Positions 47,507 to 59,000 of a DNA stretch of 64,000 nt are shown here, one piece after another. The notes under the pieces are model-generated. The model had not been told where the DNA came from, searched no databases, and saw nothing but the letters and a program-made list of their open reading frames with translations. The stretch is taken from contig CM030705.1 in the NCBI GenBank assembly GCA_017979445.1, positions 11,632,679 to 11,696,678 on the forward strand, given 5' to 3'. Origin of the DNA: Akebia trifoliata. Its lineage: Eukaryota; Streptophyta; Magnoliopsida; Ranunculales; Lardizabalaceae. The stretch's first letter is position 1, and each line of letters starts with the position of its first letter. A program made the position numbers and the translations under genes.

Positions 47507-48692
47507 ATAATCTGTAACAATGTGCCTACATGAGACTTTGGTCTAGTCCATAATTGAAGTAGGGCCCCAAATATCATATAAAAAAGAATGGACTAATTGC
47601 ATGATAGACATGTCATCTATTAAGTACAAACATAATCAGATAGGTGTGTAAAATAATGAGGAATGAGGATAGCACAACCTCGACAAAGTAACAACAAGAA
47701 GGGTGCAAAGCATCAAGAAACCCATAAAAGTGTGCTCATTCATGATAAATGAAGAAACAAGACGGTCTCAGAAAAATATAAAATAAACCCAAACAAAAAC
47801 AAGGAAAGAAAAAGGACATAGGGTGTGAGGAATTTAGTTGATAGTAAACAAGAGGGCACATATATTCTTCATCAAAATCAGAAACCCATTAGTTGAAATG
47901 TTAGTTAGTTCTAAAGGCATTACAATTTACAGCTATTTTAATTTCATAAACAAACAATTATTCTATTTAAGCTTTTACTAATAGCTAATATTGGTGCAAC
48001 ATGAGTACCTTTGTTGATTGGGTAATGTGTCCAATTGCTGAAGATCACAACAGAAATACAGGTAATTAGTATTAAAAAAATTCTAAATTTCCAACTCTAA
48101 AGAGCCAAAAAGAGAATCTAAAAAAACACCCATTTCTTGCCTGTCACAAATGCACATCCTCCAAGCTGCTCATACACCAATTCCAGAAAATCTTTGTAGA
48201 AAGAAACAATCCCTTCAACAATAAACAACCACCCCCAACTACTAAGGCTCAAAAATAAAAATTAAAAAAGGGGAATAAATCAAGTCCGTACACCCTTCAT
48301 CATCTAACCTGGATTTCCAGGGATAAATAGAACATGGTATGAAGGATTTTCTGCTCACAATTCGAGTAATTCTGTCACAAAACTTCAAACAAAAAAAGTC
48401 AAAAATGAAAAAATCATCACCAGTTCAATCTTTAAAATTGTTTTTATTAAAGAGTGGATTAGATTAGATAACAACCTTGACACATTGCATAATCGAAGAG
48501 TGGCGTGTTTTCTCTCTTTTGACCGTAAATTATCTTCAACCATCTTACTAATTGTACACTTCATTATAGTAGAAATCTTGAACCTTTCGTCACAATTTGC
48601 AGATAAAGACAGATCCGATAAATGAGATCGAAACTTTAAAGAGAAATTTGGGTACAAAGATGTAATAATATGGATCATGGATCGAAACTTAC

Positions 48693-48794
48693 CCCAAGCT
48701 GGATAATTGGAGATGATGTGAGCTGGGAGAGAAGTGGACCAAAGCTTTGTGCCATAGGCACGATAATAGGAGAGAGTGGACCAAGGCTTGCCTC
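48693..48794 (-). other. Exon-like open block inside the hAT element
   Basis: On the minus strand TTTTACAG precedes and GTAAGT follows a 102-base block that is open in phase 0 for 34 codons (EASLGPLSPIIVPMAQSFG...). Splice-like borders plus an open frame in such AT-rich DNA hint at a captured host exon. The family is not recognised and no partner exon is evident, so chance remains possible. Confidence 0.25.
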
Positions 48795-48800
48795 CTGTAA

Positions 48801-49232
48801 AATGAATTGAAAGGAAACACAAATTTTACTGTCTCAGTTTTACATAAGCAACAAAATGAAGCCTACTACTGTAAAATGGATAGATCATCGTCACTGGAAG
48901 TTGTATGTTGTAGAGAGTATAGACATTATGTAATGTCTGGGACGGGCTATGGCAGCCTAACACTCACAAGTGGAGTTTGGTTGTGACTTCATATTGTTAT
49001 ACAAATTAGTTGTAAGAATGAATTGAAAGGAAACACAAATTTTACTGTCTCAATTTTACATAAGCAACAAAATGAAGCCTACTACTATAAAATGGATAAA
49101 TCATCGTCACTGGAATTTTATGTTGTAGAGAGTATAGACATTATGTAATGTCTAGGACGGGCTATGGCAGCCTAACACTCACAAGTGGAGTTTGGTTGTG
49201 ACTTCAGATTGTTATACAAATTAGTTGTAAGA
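48801..49232. repeat. 216-bp tandem duplication within the hAT element
   Basis: Copy 1 (48801-49016) and copy 2 (49017-49232) begin AATGAATTGAAAGGAAACAC and differ at only a handful of bases. This is a recent duplication relative to the element ends. Confidence 0.9.
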
Positions 49233-52200
49233 AGATACCCTAGCAATCAAGGTATTATGTTTTGGTTTTGGTGTCTGTGACTCATGCATATCAACCAAAT
49301 AAAAGGGAAAATTTTTGTAAGACGACAATTAGAGCTACTATGCTTTATGTAGCTGAATGTTAAGTGGTTGAGAAACATCATGTTGATAGTTGAAATGAGT
49401 ATGTTGATATGGATGAGTGAGCAGACTAAGAAAGATAAAATTAGAAATGGACTCATTCAAGAAAATGTTGGAATAGCCTCCCAAGTAAAAAATCACAGAG
49501 ATGTACATCAAATTTTCACCTCAAAAACCAACTACAGATATTAACTTTCAGCAATTTTCAGCTAGAGGCATACATATGAAACTCAAATAGAAAAGTAAAA
49601 AAACAATAATGGAACACATTAGTATCTTACAATTTGCATTTTTTAAACATGGTCTAAGAAGAAGTGTAATTTATAAAGACAAATTGCAAGATGAGAAAAA
49701 AGGTACAAACCTAATAGCTAGTGAAACTATATATAAGTCAGCAAGTTGGATGTTATAATCTGTGACTTCTTTATCAGAAAATCAGTAGCTATACACTACA
49801 TGTTATCCTCAAAAATGTAGGGTAGAAATCAATCATATATAGTCATACAAGTTGTTTAAAGAGTCAATGTTCAGAAACTATGTTCAGGATATCTAGTAAT
49901 GTCTGTCCAGAAATTCAAGTAATAGGAACTTTTTCTTGTAAGTTACACCTTGTGTAGGAAGTTACATAGTGCCCCCTACTTCCATCAGTAACAAAGAACA
50001 AAATTATTAATGAGAAAAGGGAAATATATATAAACAACAGCATTCCCTATGCACAATGAAGGCCTAAGAGCCCTATATATCCATACAAGTGATTCGTCAT
50101 ATTTTCACCTCAAAAACCACAGAGATTTGTACATCAAGTTTTCACCTCAAAAACCAACTACAGATCTCAACTTTCAGCAATTTTCAACTAGAGGCATACA
50201 TAATATTCAACAAAGTAATCAAAAGCTTAAAAATAAAATACCCCTACCCAATCATCTTCAAAGAAAAATCAATTTTACTTATTAGGTGGCTTGTGGCCAT
50301 CAATTTTACTGTAATGTTGAATGAAATCCTATATATCCATAGAAGTGATTCGTCATATTTTGATTCCTATATATCCATACAAGTGGGTAAAATGTGTGAT
50401 ACAAGATGGGTTTTGTTTGGTTCACAGCATATAGTTTCTTGTTAAGGATTGCAAGTAAAAAAGAACAACTAAATTAAAAATCAGAATCCTAACTTGAGTT
50501 CTCTGCCACACTAATTTTTATTTATTATACACCAAACATCATATTAGAACACACACATACACACACACAAGATTCTAAACTAGAAATCAGATGGTCAAAG
50601 AAAAGATGGTATTATGACAGTTTTCAATTTATTCTTCTCTTACTCATAAGTCATAACCAGTCCTCTTAGAGTTCTAAAACTTTGTCAAAAATAAATAAAA
50701 GAACAAACGAAAGACATTTTCAAAGATATTTTTAAGAACATTTCTAATAACAAACTCAAAAGATCTATAACAAATTCAGGAATTAAAAAAAAAATGCAAT
50801 TAAGTAGCAGAAATGCAGAATCCACAGATGAAGTTTATTTAAGAAGAAAAACACTAACTAGAATCCACAGATTGTAATCGTTAAGAGCTTTTGAGAGTGA
50901 GAGAGAGACAAAGAGACTCCGAAGTCGATTCGGCCTGTCAATGGACGCCGATGCCGAATGTGAGCCGCTGAGAAAGATTCTGACGGTGACTACTGTTATT
51001 GAATGAAAACAATGAGGGTTGAAGACAATGAGGGCTGTCGGGTTGAAGACGATGAGGGTTAAAGACTTAAAGGGGTCGAAGACGACGATGAGGGCTATCG
51101 GCTGTTGTCGGGCTGAGAGCTGAGTTCTGTTCGACAGAACTTCTTCAATTCTACTTCTAACCTAAAAGAAAAATTAAAATAATATTTATTTATTAGTATT
51201 AGTATTTTCGAATCGGATATTATCGAATTCGAATTCACTTATATTCGAAACGCTATCGGATATTGAAAACTATTCGAATTCGAATTCGATATCCGAAAAT
51301 TTTGGATAATATCCGATTTTTCGAATTCGAATTTGAATTTCGACTATCCATTGACAGGCCTAACCAAACCCACCGAAAAGTCAGATATGCAATTGCTTTA
51401 AAAACGAATTGCCAGACATTTCTCTACTCTAGAAATAGCAAAGTTTTGTATTTTTCATATTTTTATATTTTTATATTTTATTTTAATTGTAATTTTTAAA
51501 TATTTTAATGGGTATCATTGGTGTGAAGATGACACGTGGCGATGAATGGTGTGGTAGAGAGAAAAGAAAAGCATACTAAAACTGGTGGACGAGGGAGGAG
51601 GGATGAGATCCAATCAGTTCGTGAGCTCTTATTGGTTGAACAGTATTTCTTGAGGTTTATATAGTTGACTCGTGTATTGCGACCACTCGAAAGAAAATTT
51701 GTGGTGCAGAACACGCACATGGGGTCACTTTCTTTATGAGACGCCTTATGTATTTTTTATAGCACGTTTGCAATGCGGGATTTTCAAATTAGCGGGATTT
51801 TACGATATGTTGAAATTACTTTAAAATAACGCGATATTTTAGCCAAATGTCACATGCCCCCCAGTTATTGAATTATTTAAATTATGAAAAAATTACTTAT
51901 TGAACCCTGACGAGAGGAATTTCTTTCTAAATACCCCTAACATTTTAGGTGTACGTAACATTGCAGGTGGTAAATTTTTCTCTTTCTTAATGTCCCTTAA
52001 CCCTCTTTAGACCTTTGTGATCAATTATTCAAATTGTGGAAATTAACATTATTTATAATTGTTGTAATCAATTATAAATAATCAATCTTGACGTTTGAAC
52101 ATGAATCATTGAGACCAGTGAATTAAATTGACGAGATCAATGATTTGATGGTTCATCTAATTATTTTAATAAACCCCTTCTAAATATTCCGACTTGCCAA

Positions 52201-52504
52201 TACATAGACTTGTCAATGAATTGGATTGAATAAAAAAATTCTATTAAATTGGTTGATCCGTACAAGAGTTCTAAGGTTTTTTAAAGAATTATAAAAACCC
52301 AAAATATAGAAAGAAAACTTTATTAGAAAGATTTTAAATACCTAATTAATTATTATCTGGCCAAATAAATAATCCTAAATATTCTAATAGATTATGAGAT
52401 ACAACTTTTTTATTTTAATGATATACACCAAAAGTATTTTGATGTATCTCATTTATATTGATTCAATACTCATTTTATAATCTAATACCCTCCTTCATAC
52501 TCAA

Positions 52505-52612
52505 GGGTTGGAAAAGGCTTGAGTAGAGTTGATCTCATGACCTAAGTTCAAATTTGGTTGAATTCACATTCACCTTTATTAACCAATGACGTCTTGTTTG
52601 CCAGTTAAAAAT
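52505..52612 (+). mobile_element. tRNA-derived SINE, copy 3 (diverged)
   Basis: GCTTGAGTAGAGTTGATC stands where the A box should be and AAGTTCAAATTTGG where the B box should be. CATGACCTAAGTTCAAA and ATTAACCAATGACG match the SINE at 27821-27974 in order. It is more worn than the other two copies. Confidence 0.45.
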
Positions 52613-52930
52613 AAACACTCATGAAGATCAAGGATCTCTATGAGATTAAAAAAGTTATAGTAATGAAGGTCGTGTTACATGTGTCATGAAATAAATGATG
52701 TTGTTGATGAATCTTCAAAAGCTTTTCTATCATGTTTTTTGGTAATTACCTCATGTTTGTGAGGTCCATAACTATCGTATCCCAGTCTTTTTTGAGTTTG
52801 TCGAAGTTGATGGCATACAAGATCAGGTTTGTCATGATCTTTCTAAGGAACATAAGAAGTAGGATCATGTGACTTGATTGGAAAAAATCTCATTGAATAG
52901 AACTTGAACCTAACAGTGATTTGAAATTCG

Positions 52931-53095
52931 CTTCTCTCTCTCCGGCTAGGTTTTAACTGAGCGTGGTGGGAAGGCCTTCCAATTCGCATCTTCCCGTCCG
53001 ACAAAGAAAGTGAAGGGGAGCGGACGGTTGGAGAACGCTTCCGAGTTCACACGATTGATTCCACCGCGCGCGGAGGGCGCGAGACCTAATGGCCA
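52931..53095. other. GC-rich block, candidate organelle-derived insert
   Basis: About 165 bases are clearly richer in G and C than the surroundings (CTCTCTCCGGCTAGG, GGGAGCGGACGGTTGGAG, CCACCGCGCGCGGAGGGCGC). The composition recalls plant mitochondrial DNA, but I cannot name a source gene. Confidence 0.3.
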
Positions 53096-55113
53096 TAAAA
53101 GAAAAGAAAGGATTGTGAGGTATGAATGTAGGGATTAGAAGGGTTTATGAAGATATAAAAAAATGTAAGATTTTGATGGAAAAAAAAAATGCAAGAACAA
53201 ATAAAATACTTAGGGTAATTGTATTAGTTTTTATTTTAAAATAATTATTAATTCATCACCAGTACAAGATGATAAATGGAGGATATTGGATTGGTTAACA
53301 AATATGTCGATTTCATTGGATTCTGACTATGTTGTGAAGAGTATTAATAGTGAGATACATATGACAGAGAAATATGGTTTAAAGATTCATTTCATAATGT
53401 TTCATATGAAACATTTCAAATTTTCAACTTGAATCACATGGAAATCGAAACATTCAAAATTTTGTTCAATTTCTCGAACATTCTTTTTCTTCTGATTTAC
53501 TGAACTACAAGAGAGATCTGCTGGAAAAGGGAAGAAAAATCTGTGCGAGAGAGAAAGGTACCCATGTTTATGTCTCTAACGCATCCTTCTCATTTATCTA
53601 CCATTGACCTTGGTCTTCTGTGGAAGACTGGATCATTTAGACCAACCCCCATGTTTTGGTAAATATTTAATATACCCTTGTGTTTTCAAACTGAAGATAT
53701 TCCCTCTCGACCACGATCTCTTGTGAAAGACTTGTTTTAAAAGTGTTACTAGTGTTTTGAATGTTTCAGAATATTTGTAATGTTTCAGTTTTTGAAAAAT
53801 GCGAATTTTTAAACCATGCTTAGAAATACCCGAGTATCATTCAAGAAATCCATCAATTTTTTTGGTGAGTGCTCAGTTAATTTTTATTAGAAAAGAAGTG
53901 AATCATACATTGGATTTGTTGGCAAAGGCAGACATATCGTTTCATATTATTGTAGTCTTTGGTCTGAATCTCATTTTGACTAAATTGTCTTTAATTTGTT
54001 AGATGATTTATCTTGTAATTACAATATATTGTAGTTCCTTTTTTTTATTTTTTAGTTAAGGGTGAGAACCCTTATTCCTAGCTTACTAATAAAAAAAATG
54101 AATTCACAACAAACAATACCTTGATGTATTGGCTCATAACTCATTCATGTGGAGTCAGTGATAAACTTACTTGAAATTTCTTAAAGGACCTTCATGGAGG
54201 CGGTCTTAGTAGGACATTTAGTAAACTTTTTCTTTCTATATGGCCCTTGGACCTCATCTCCCACATTTCTCAGGATTGAATGCCCTAACCGTTTGAACTC
54301 ATTGTTTTCATAAAAAAAATTGGATTTTTGACATTTCAATTGAGTTTCAAAGACTCCATTTTGTCGGAAAATATTTAAAAAAGAAGAATAAGTCATTTTC
54401 AATGGATTTTTCAAACATTTTGAAGATATATATATAAAAAATTGAAATTTTTTTTTTCATTTTTTTCTTAATTTTTAGATGAAAATCGATGAAGAATAGT
54501 TCAAATCATGTAAACAAGTCCGTATCTCAAGTTTTTAGTCGATCTTTCTATATATTTTAGTCAGAAAAACTCAAAAATTGAAAATAGGAGGATTTTACCA
54601 ATGACGAACTTGACAATAATTAAAAAGCGCCAAGTTCGACAGTAAATAAATAGTTGTAAACTCAACAGTAAAAATTGTGAACTCAACACTAAACAAAAAA
54701 ATATTGAGTTTGTCAATAATAAAAATGATAAACTCGAGAATAAATAATAAATAAATAAAAAGTGGTGAGTTCACTGTAACAAGGGACCACTAGGAAAGAA
54801 AAGGTTTACTAAATGTCCTATCAAACCATCGTGCAAAACGTAAGGATAATTTAGAAAAAATCCTTCCACAAGGGCCTTTTAAGTAATTTTTCCTTAAAAA
54901 AAATGCCCTTTTATGATTTTTTTTTTGCTAAAAGTCCTTATTTTATAATAATGTGGCAGCTGACAATACAGAGAGAGAAGGAACTGCTCCCCAACGTTAT
55001 CACGACTCTACTTTATTCCTCTTCACCTATCTTTGCAGCAGGACTTTGAAATGTGTCTATTGCAATTTTGTATTTGAAAGAAATTAACATAAAACTAACT
55101 TTATAACAAATTG

Positions 55114-55186
55114 GACTCCATGGCCCAATGGATAAGGCGCTGGTCTACGAAACCAGAGATTCTGGGTTCGATCCCCAGTGGAGTCG
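55114..55186 (+). tRNA. tRNA-Arg (anticodon ACG)
   Basis: The cloverleaf is complete in 73 nt without an intron. The acceptor stem GACTCCA pairs with TGGAGTC, followed by discriminator G. The D arm is GCC CAATGGATAA GGC. The anticodon arm CTGGT-CTACGAA-ACCAG has ACG at positions 34-36, reading CGN arginine codons. The T arm is CTGGG-TTCGATC-CCCAG. The CCA end is not encoded, as in nuclear genes. A TTTTTT run at 55191-55196 is the RNA polymerase III stop, and the CAA just upstream (55108-55110) fits a plant tRNA start. Confidence 0.97.
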
Positions 55187-56056
55187 TTCCTTTTTTATAT
55201 TATATTCAAACGGACCACGTGTCACGTAAGAGGAAGAGTCCTCCAACTCACTTTACGGACCACGTGCCATGTAATGGGAAGAATCCTCCAACTCGCTTTC
55301 CTAAATTAATTCGGAAAATACGTCCGGACATTGCGACAAAGGTTTTTAACCATTTAAAAAATCTAAAATTTTGACTCCTATTAAAAAATGAAACAAAAAA
55401 TTATATAAATTTTTTTAAAAAATTCATAATATATCTATTAAAATAAATAAATTAAATATTTATATAATTAAATATATTTTATTTTTATTATACAAATACA
55501 TTAAATTTATTTTTTAAATATAACATTTAAAAAATATCAAATTTATCATTAAAAATATCAAAATAATACCATTGAATAATTTATATTACAATATCTATTC
55601 ATTTGAATTTTCTTGAATAACACACAAGTACTATAAAAATTTATTTTTTAAAGAAATTAAAGTAAATTCACTTCGATTTTGTCTTGCATCAAATGAAGAA
55701 GATAAAATTTTCTTTTAAAATTTTTATTTTTTATTTTTTATTTTTACTTGATTTAAGAAAATGAACAAAAATCAATTTGGGGGTGAAAGCATAGATTTCA
55801 ATCTTGAAAACACTGTTGTCTCATTTAACCCGAATAAGATTTTGTAAAATTTCGTTCAAGACGTCTTGTTTATCTCGCGATATGCAATTGTCTCGAATGA
55901 GTTTGTAGGTTCGTCTGATCCGGCCAAGATATCGAGTTAACTCGGACGATACGTTTCGGTCTCGGAGGAGTTTTAAAAACATTATCCACGTTCCACAGTG
56001 GCTGTCTTTCAAACCGAGAAATTTGTTGATTCCACGTTGAGAGAGAGAGAGAGAAA
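55187..56056. other. Spacer between tRNA-Arg and annexin; annexin promoter and leader
   Basis: 55200-55330 has a direct repeat around CGGACCACGTG (55213 and 55256), each copy followed by a CACTTTA- or CCATGTAA-type tail. 55370-55760 is extremely AT-rich. The annexin leader probably begins after 55980 and ends in a GA repeat (56039-56054), common in plant 5' UTRs. CCACGT words at 55986 and 56032 could be G-box-like, but this is unproven. Confidence 0.4.
55191..55196 (+). terminator. RNA polymerase III oligo-T terminator of tRNA-Arg
   Basis: Six T residues start four bases after the tRNA discriminator, the normal position for pol III release. Confidence 0.9.
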
Positions 56057-59000
56057 ATGTCGACTCTTACAGTCCCCGAATCGATTCCCACTGTTGTCGA
56101 AGATTGCGAGCAACTCAGAAAAGCTTTTGAAGGTTTCTATCGAATTTCTCATTTCCAAGTTCTCTTCTCGATTGGGACTCGTAGAGTTGATCGTTTTACA
56201 TTTTTTCGAATTTTTCCTCTTTATTCGTATAATATCTCTATGATCTGTTGCGCATGAGTGATCTTAGTTGTAGTCTGGTAGCTGCAGATTATCTAAATCT
56301 GATCTTCACTTCTCTGTTAAAATGATCGGTTTTACATGTAATGCGTTGGTACACATCTGATCTTTCGATATTTGTTATTTTTTTCTCTGTGATCTTGGTT
56401 GTAGTTAATTAGCTGCAGATTATCTAACTCTGATCTCCAGTCCTCTGTTAAAATGATCGGTTTTTCATGTAATGTGTTGGTCACATCTAATCTTTCAATA
56501 TTTTCTCTTTTATTCGTATAAGATCTGTGATCTTTTGTACTTGATTTTGTCTGTTGGCTGCAGATTATCTAACTCTGATATTCGCTTCTCTGTTAAAATG
56601 ATCGGATCTATATGTAATGTGTTGGTCACATCTGATCTTTCAATATTTTCTCCTTTATTCGTTTCAGATCTGGTTTGATCTTAGTTGTAGTCTGTTAGCT
56701 GCAGATTATCAAACTTTGATCTTCACTTATCTGTTAAAATTATCGGTTTTACATCATGTATTGTGTTGGTCACGTCTGATCTTCCAATATTTTCTCCTTT
56801 ATTCTTATAAGATCTGTGATCTTTTGCGATTGATTTGACCTTAGTTGTAGTCTCTTAGCTGCAGATCGTCCCTCTGGTTTGCACTTCTTTATTAAAATGA
56901 TGAGGTTTACATATAATGTGTGTTCTGATCTTAGAGATCTTCTAGTGTGATCTCAGGTCTTTGTAGATTTGTTTTGGTTTTCAATTCCATATTGTTCACT
57001 TGTCTCCAAATCTACACTCTGTTTTCTGGATTGGAAAGGATTGGAATATAACATTACTGCAGCTTCCATTGAAAGTGTGCTATCGATTGTATGATAATTT
57101 TCTCCTACATCTAGAGTTCTGGATGGTTAATTGCCAAGTTTCCAAGTTTAGCGTCTAAATTTGAGGTATGAAGGCTGTCTCCCCCTGTTTAAACTTCAAT
57201 CATAGAGAAAGGGGATTAAACTCACCTATCGGGATCATAACTAGAACGTGAGTTGGGATTATACTCTAAGATCAAAAGACTTGGTTGGAATTGAACTCTT
57301 AAAGGATTTGTTTTACAGGCATGCATCTAGGAAATATCACAAGCACCAATTTACATATTTCACAAATTTACAATTGTGCATACTTTTGGGAATTTCTAGT
57401 GTCTTTAAGGGCTTGTGTGGATTGACTTTTCAAAGTGCTTCGGACTCTTGCGGGGAGTCAGAAGCACTTTAAGGGTGTTTAGATAAATAGCTTCTAGAGA
57501 CAACTACTTTACTTTAGAGTCATTTTGGTGCTTTTTCATAAAGTACTGATGGTGCTACTTCTCTAAACTACTCTTGTGCGGAGCCACAAAACACTGTCAA
57601 AATGACGGGATTGGGACAAGTATACCTCTCAATTTTGAAAATTACCCTAAAAAAGGCAATTGGAATAATATTATATAATTATCCATTGATGTGGTGGCAG
57701 TCTTTGGGTGTAGCATTTGGGACAAGTATGCCCCTCACAAATTTTGAAAATTACAAGCATACCCTCAAAAATGCAATTGCAATAATATTATATTACTATC
57801 CATTGATGTGGTGGAAGCCTTTTGGTGTAGCATTTGGGACAAATATGCCCCTCATAAATTTTGAAAATTACAAGCACATCCTCAAAAATTCAATTGAGTA
57901 ATATTATATTACTATCCATTGATATGGTGGTAGCCTTTTAATGTAGCATTTGGATTTAGATTTCTAGCTCTCCTAAGTGTTCACTCAATGATTTATCCAT
58001 GAGGGTTCCAATCATGGTTGAAAGTTTGTTCTTGCAAGATTGATGTGAACAATTACATACAAATTTTATTGTCCATTGATGTGGTGAAAGCTTTTTCATA
58101 TTTTTAGTGGTTGTATATATTTGCTCACAATATCTTTCATTTGTTTATAATTGTTGGGTGTTTATATAAGTTTTTACGGATAAAAACAGTAACTACTTTT
58201 ATTTCTTTTGGAGCATTATTTGTTGAGTTATAATGTTAAAAATAGTAACTAATATTTATAAGGGCATTCTGGTCATTTTAACAGAATCCGAAATAGTTCC
58301 CAAACACAAAACTATATCAAAAGTACTTCTTAAAACTAACATCCAAACACACAACAATTATTCACCTACTTCAGACAGTACTTCAAAAAATACTTCTAGG
58401 AGTACTTATGTTCTAAGTACTTCTGGCTCCTGTATCCAAATGGGTTCTAAGTTTCCATTCTTGATGTTGGAAGGGATCTAGTTTTGGTTCAGGCTATGTG
58501 CACCTACCGTTATACTCAGTACACCCACTTACCTCTATACATCTCATCCCAAATTGTGGTTTAAGTCGATGTAGTGAGCATAAATGGTGGGTGCATATAG
58601 CCTGGCACTTCAGTTTTTGTTTAAGTTCAGAAGTTTTGGTTTTTCTTGCGTGCAATTGTGTGTGAAAATCATTGCTTGCACATTTCAGTTTCTTTTGGAG
58701 AATCCTATATATATATATATAGGGTGGCGTTCGGCTCATGATCTTATTCTCCCAAAAGTTTTGTCCTATGTGGCTTAAAAGTTTTGGATTGGGCTGATTT
58801 TTGGTGAGGATGGTCTCTATGGTGAGGAGATCATCCTCACCAAAAATCAGCCTAATCTGAAACTTCTAAGTCCATCAAAAGTGGTTTAGAATTGTGAATC
58901 ATCGATTATTTACCAGAAATTTGTAAACCACTTTTGATGGACTTAGAAATTTCAGATTTTACTTATTTTTGGTGAGGATGATCTCCTCACTATAGAGATC

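Larger units (their letters stand above)
46201..51362. mobile_element. hAT-type element, 5.16 kb, no transposase recognised
   Basis: The termini TAGGGCTGTCAACGGATAG and, inverted, TAGGCCTGTCAATGGATAG match at 17 of 19 bases. They are bordered by the exact octamer ACCAAACC on both sides (46193-46200 and 51363-51370), a perfect hAT-type duplication. Subterminal regions 46235-46500 and 51200-51350 are filled with TATCCGAATTCGAATC repeats. The interior lacks a hAT dimerisation or DDE domain that I can recognise. It contains a 216-bp tandem duplication (48801-49232), direct repeats near 49491 and 50118, and one exon-like open block (48693-48794). It is probably a large non-autonomous or heavily decayed element. 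Confidence 0.85.
51371..55113. other. Intergenic DNA before the tRNA gene
   Basis: No protein gene is supported. The stretch holds a SINE (52505-52612), a GC-rich block (52931-53095), the dispersed phrase shared with 12 and 38.4 kb (53640-53720), and an inverted copy (54200-54900) of the repeat family at 5620-6060. The latter carries alternating AAACTCAACAGTAA / GTGAACTCAACACTA words. A 67-codon frame at 53799-54002 has a weak likeness to the end of a LINE RNase H domain (FIRKEVNHTLDLLAKAD), but not enough to call it. Confidence 0.4.

Noticed and set aside
53799..54002. Possible end of a LINE RNase H domain (FIRKEVNHTLDLLAKAD)
   Set aside because: The likeness covers fewer than 20 residues and no other LINE motif is nearby.
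56472..56838. Two frames reading [12 protein letters not shown] in annexin intron 1
   Set aside because: They come from the tandem array itself, so the repeated peptide reflects DNA repetition and not a gene.
57602..57901. 99-codon frame with an internally repeated peptide
   Set aside because: It is the translation of the 117-bp tandem repeat inside a transposon and shows no sign of coding constraint.
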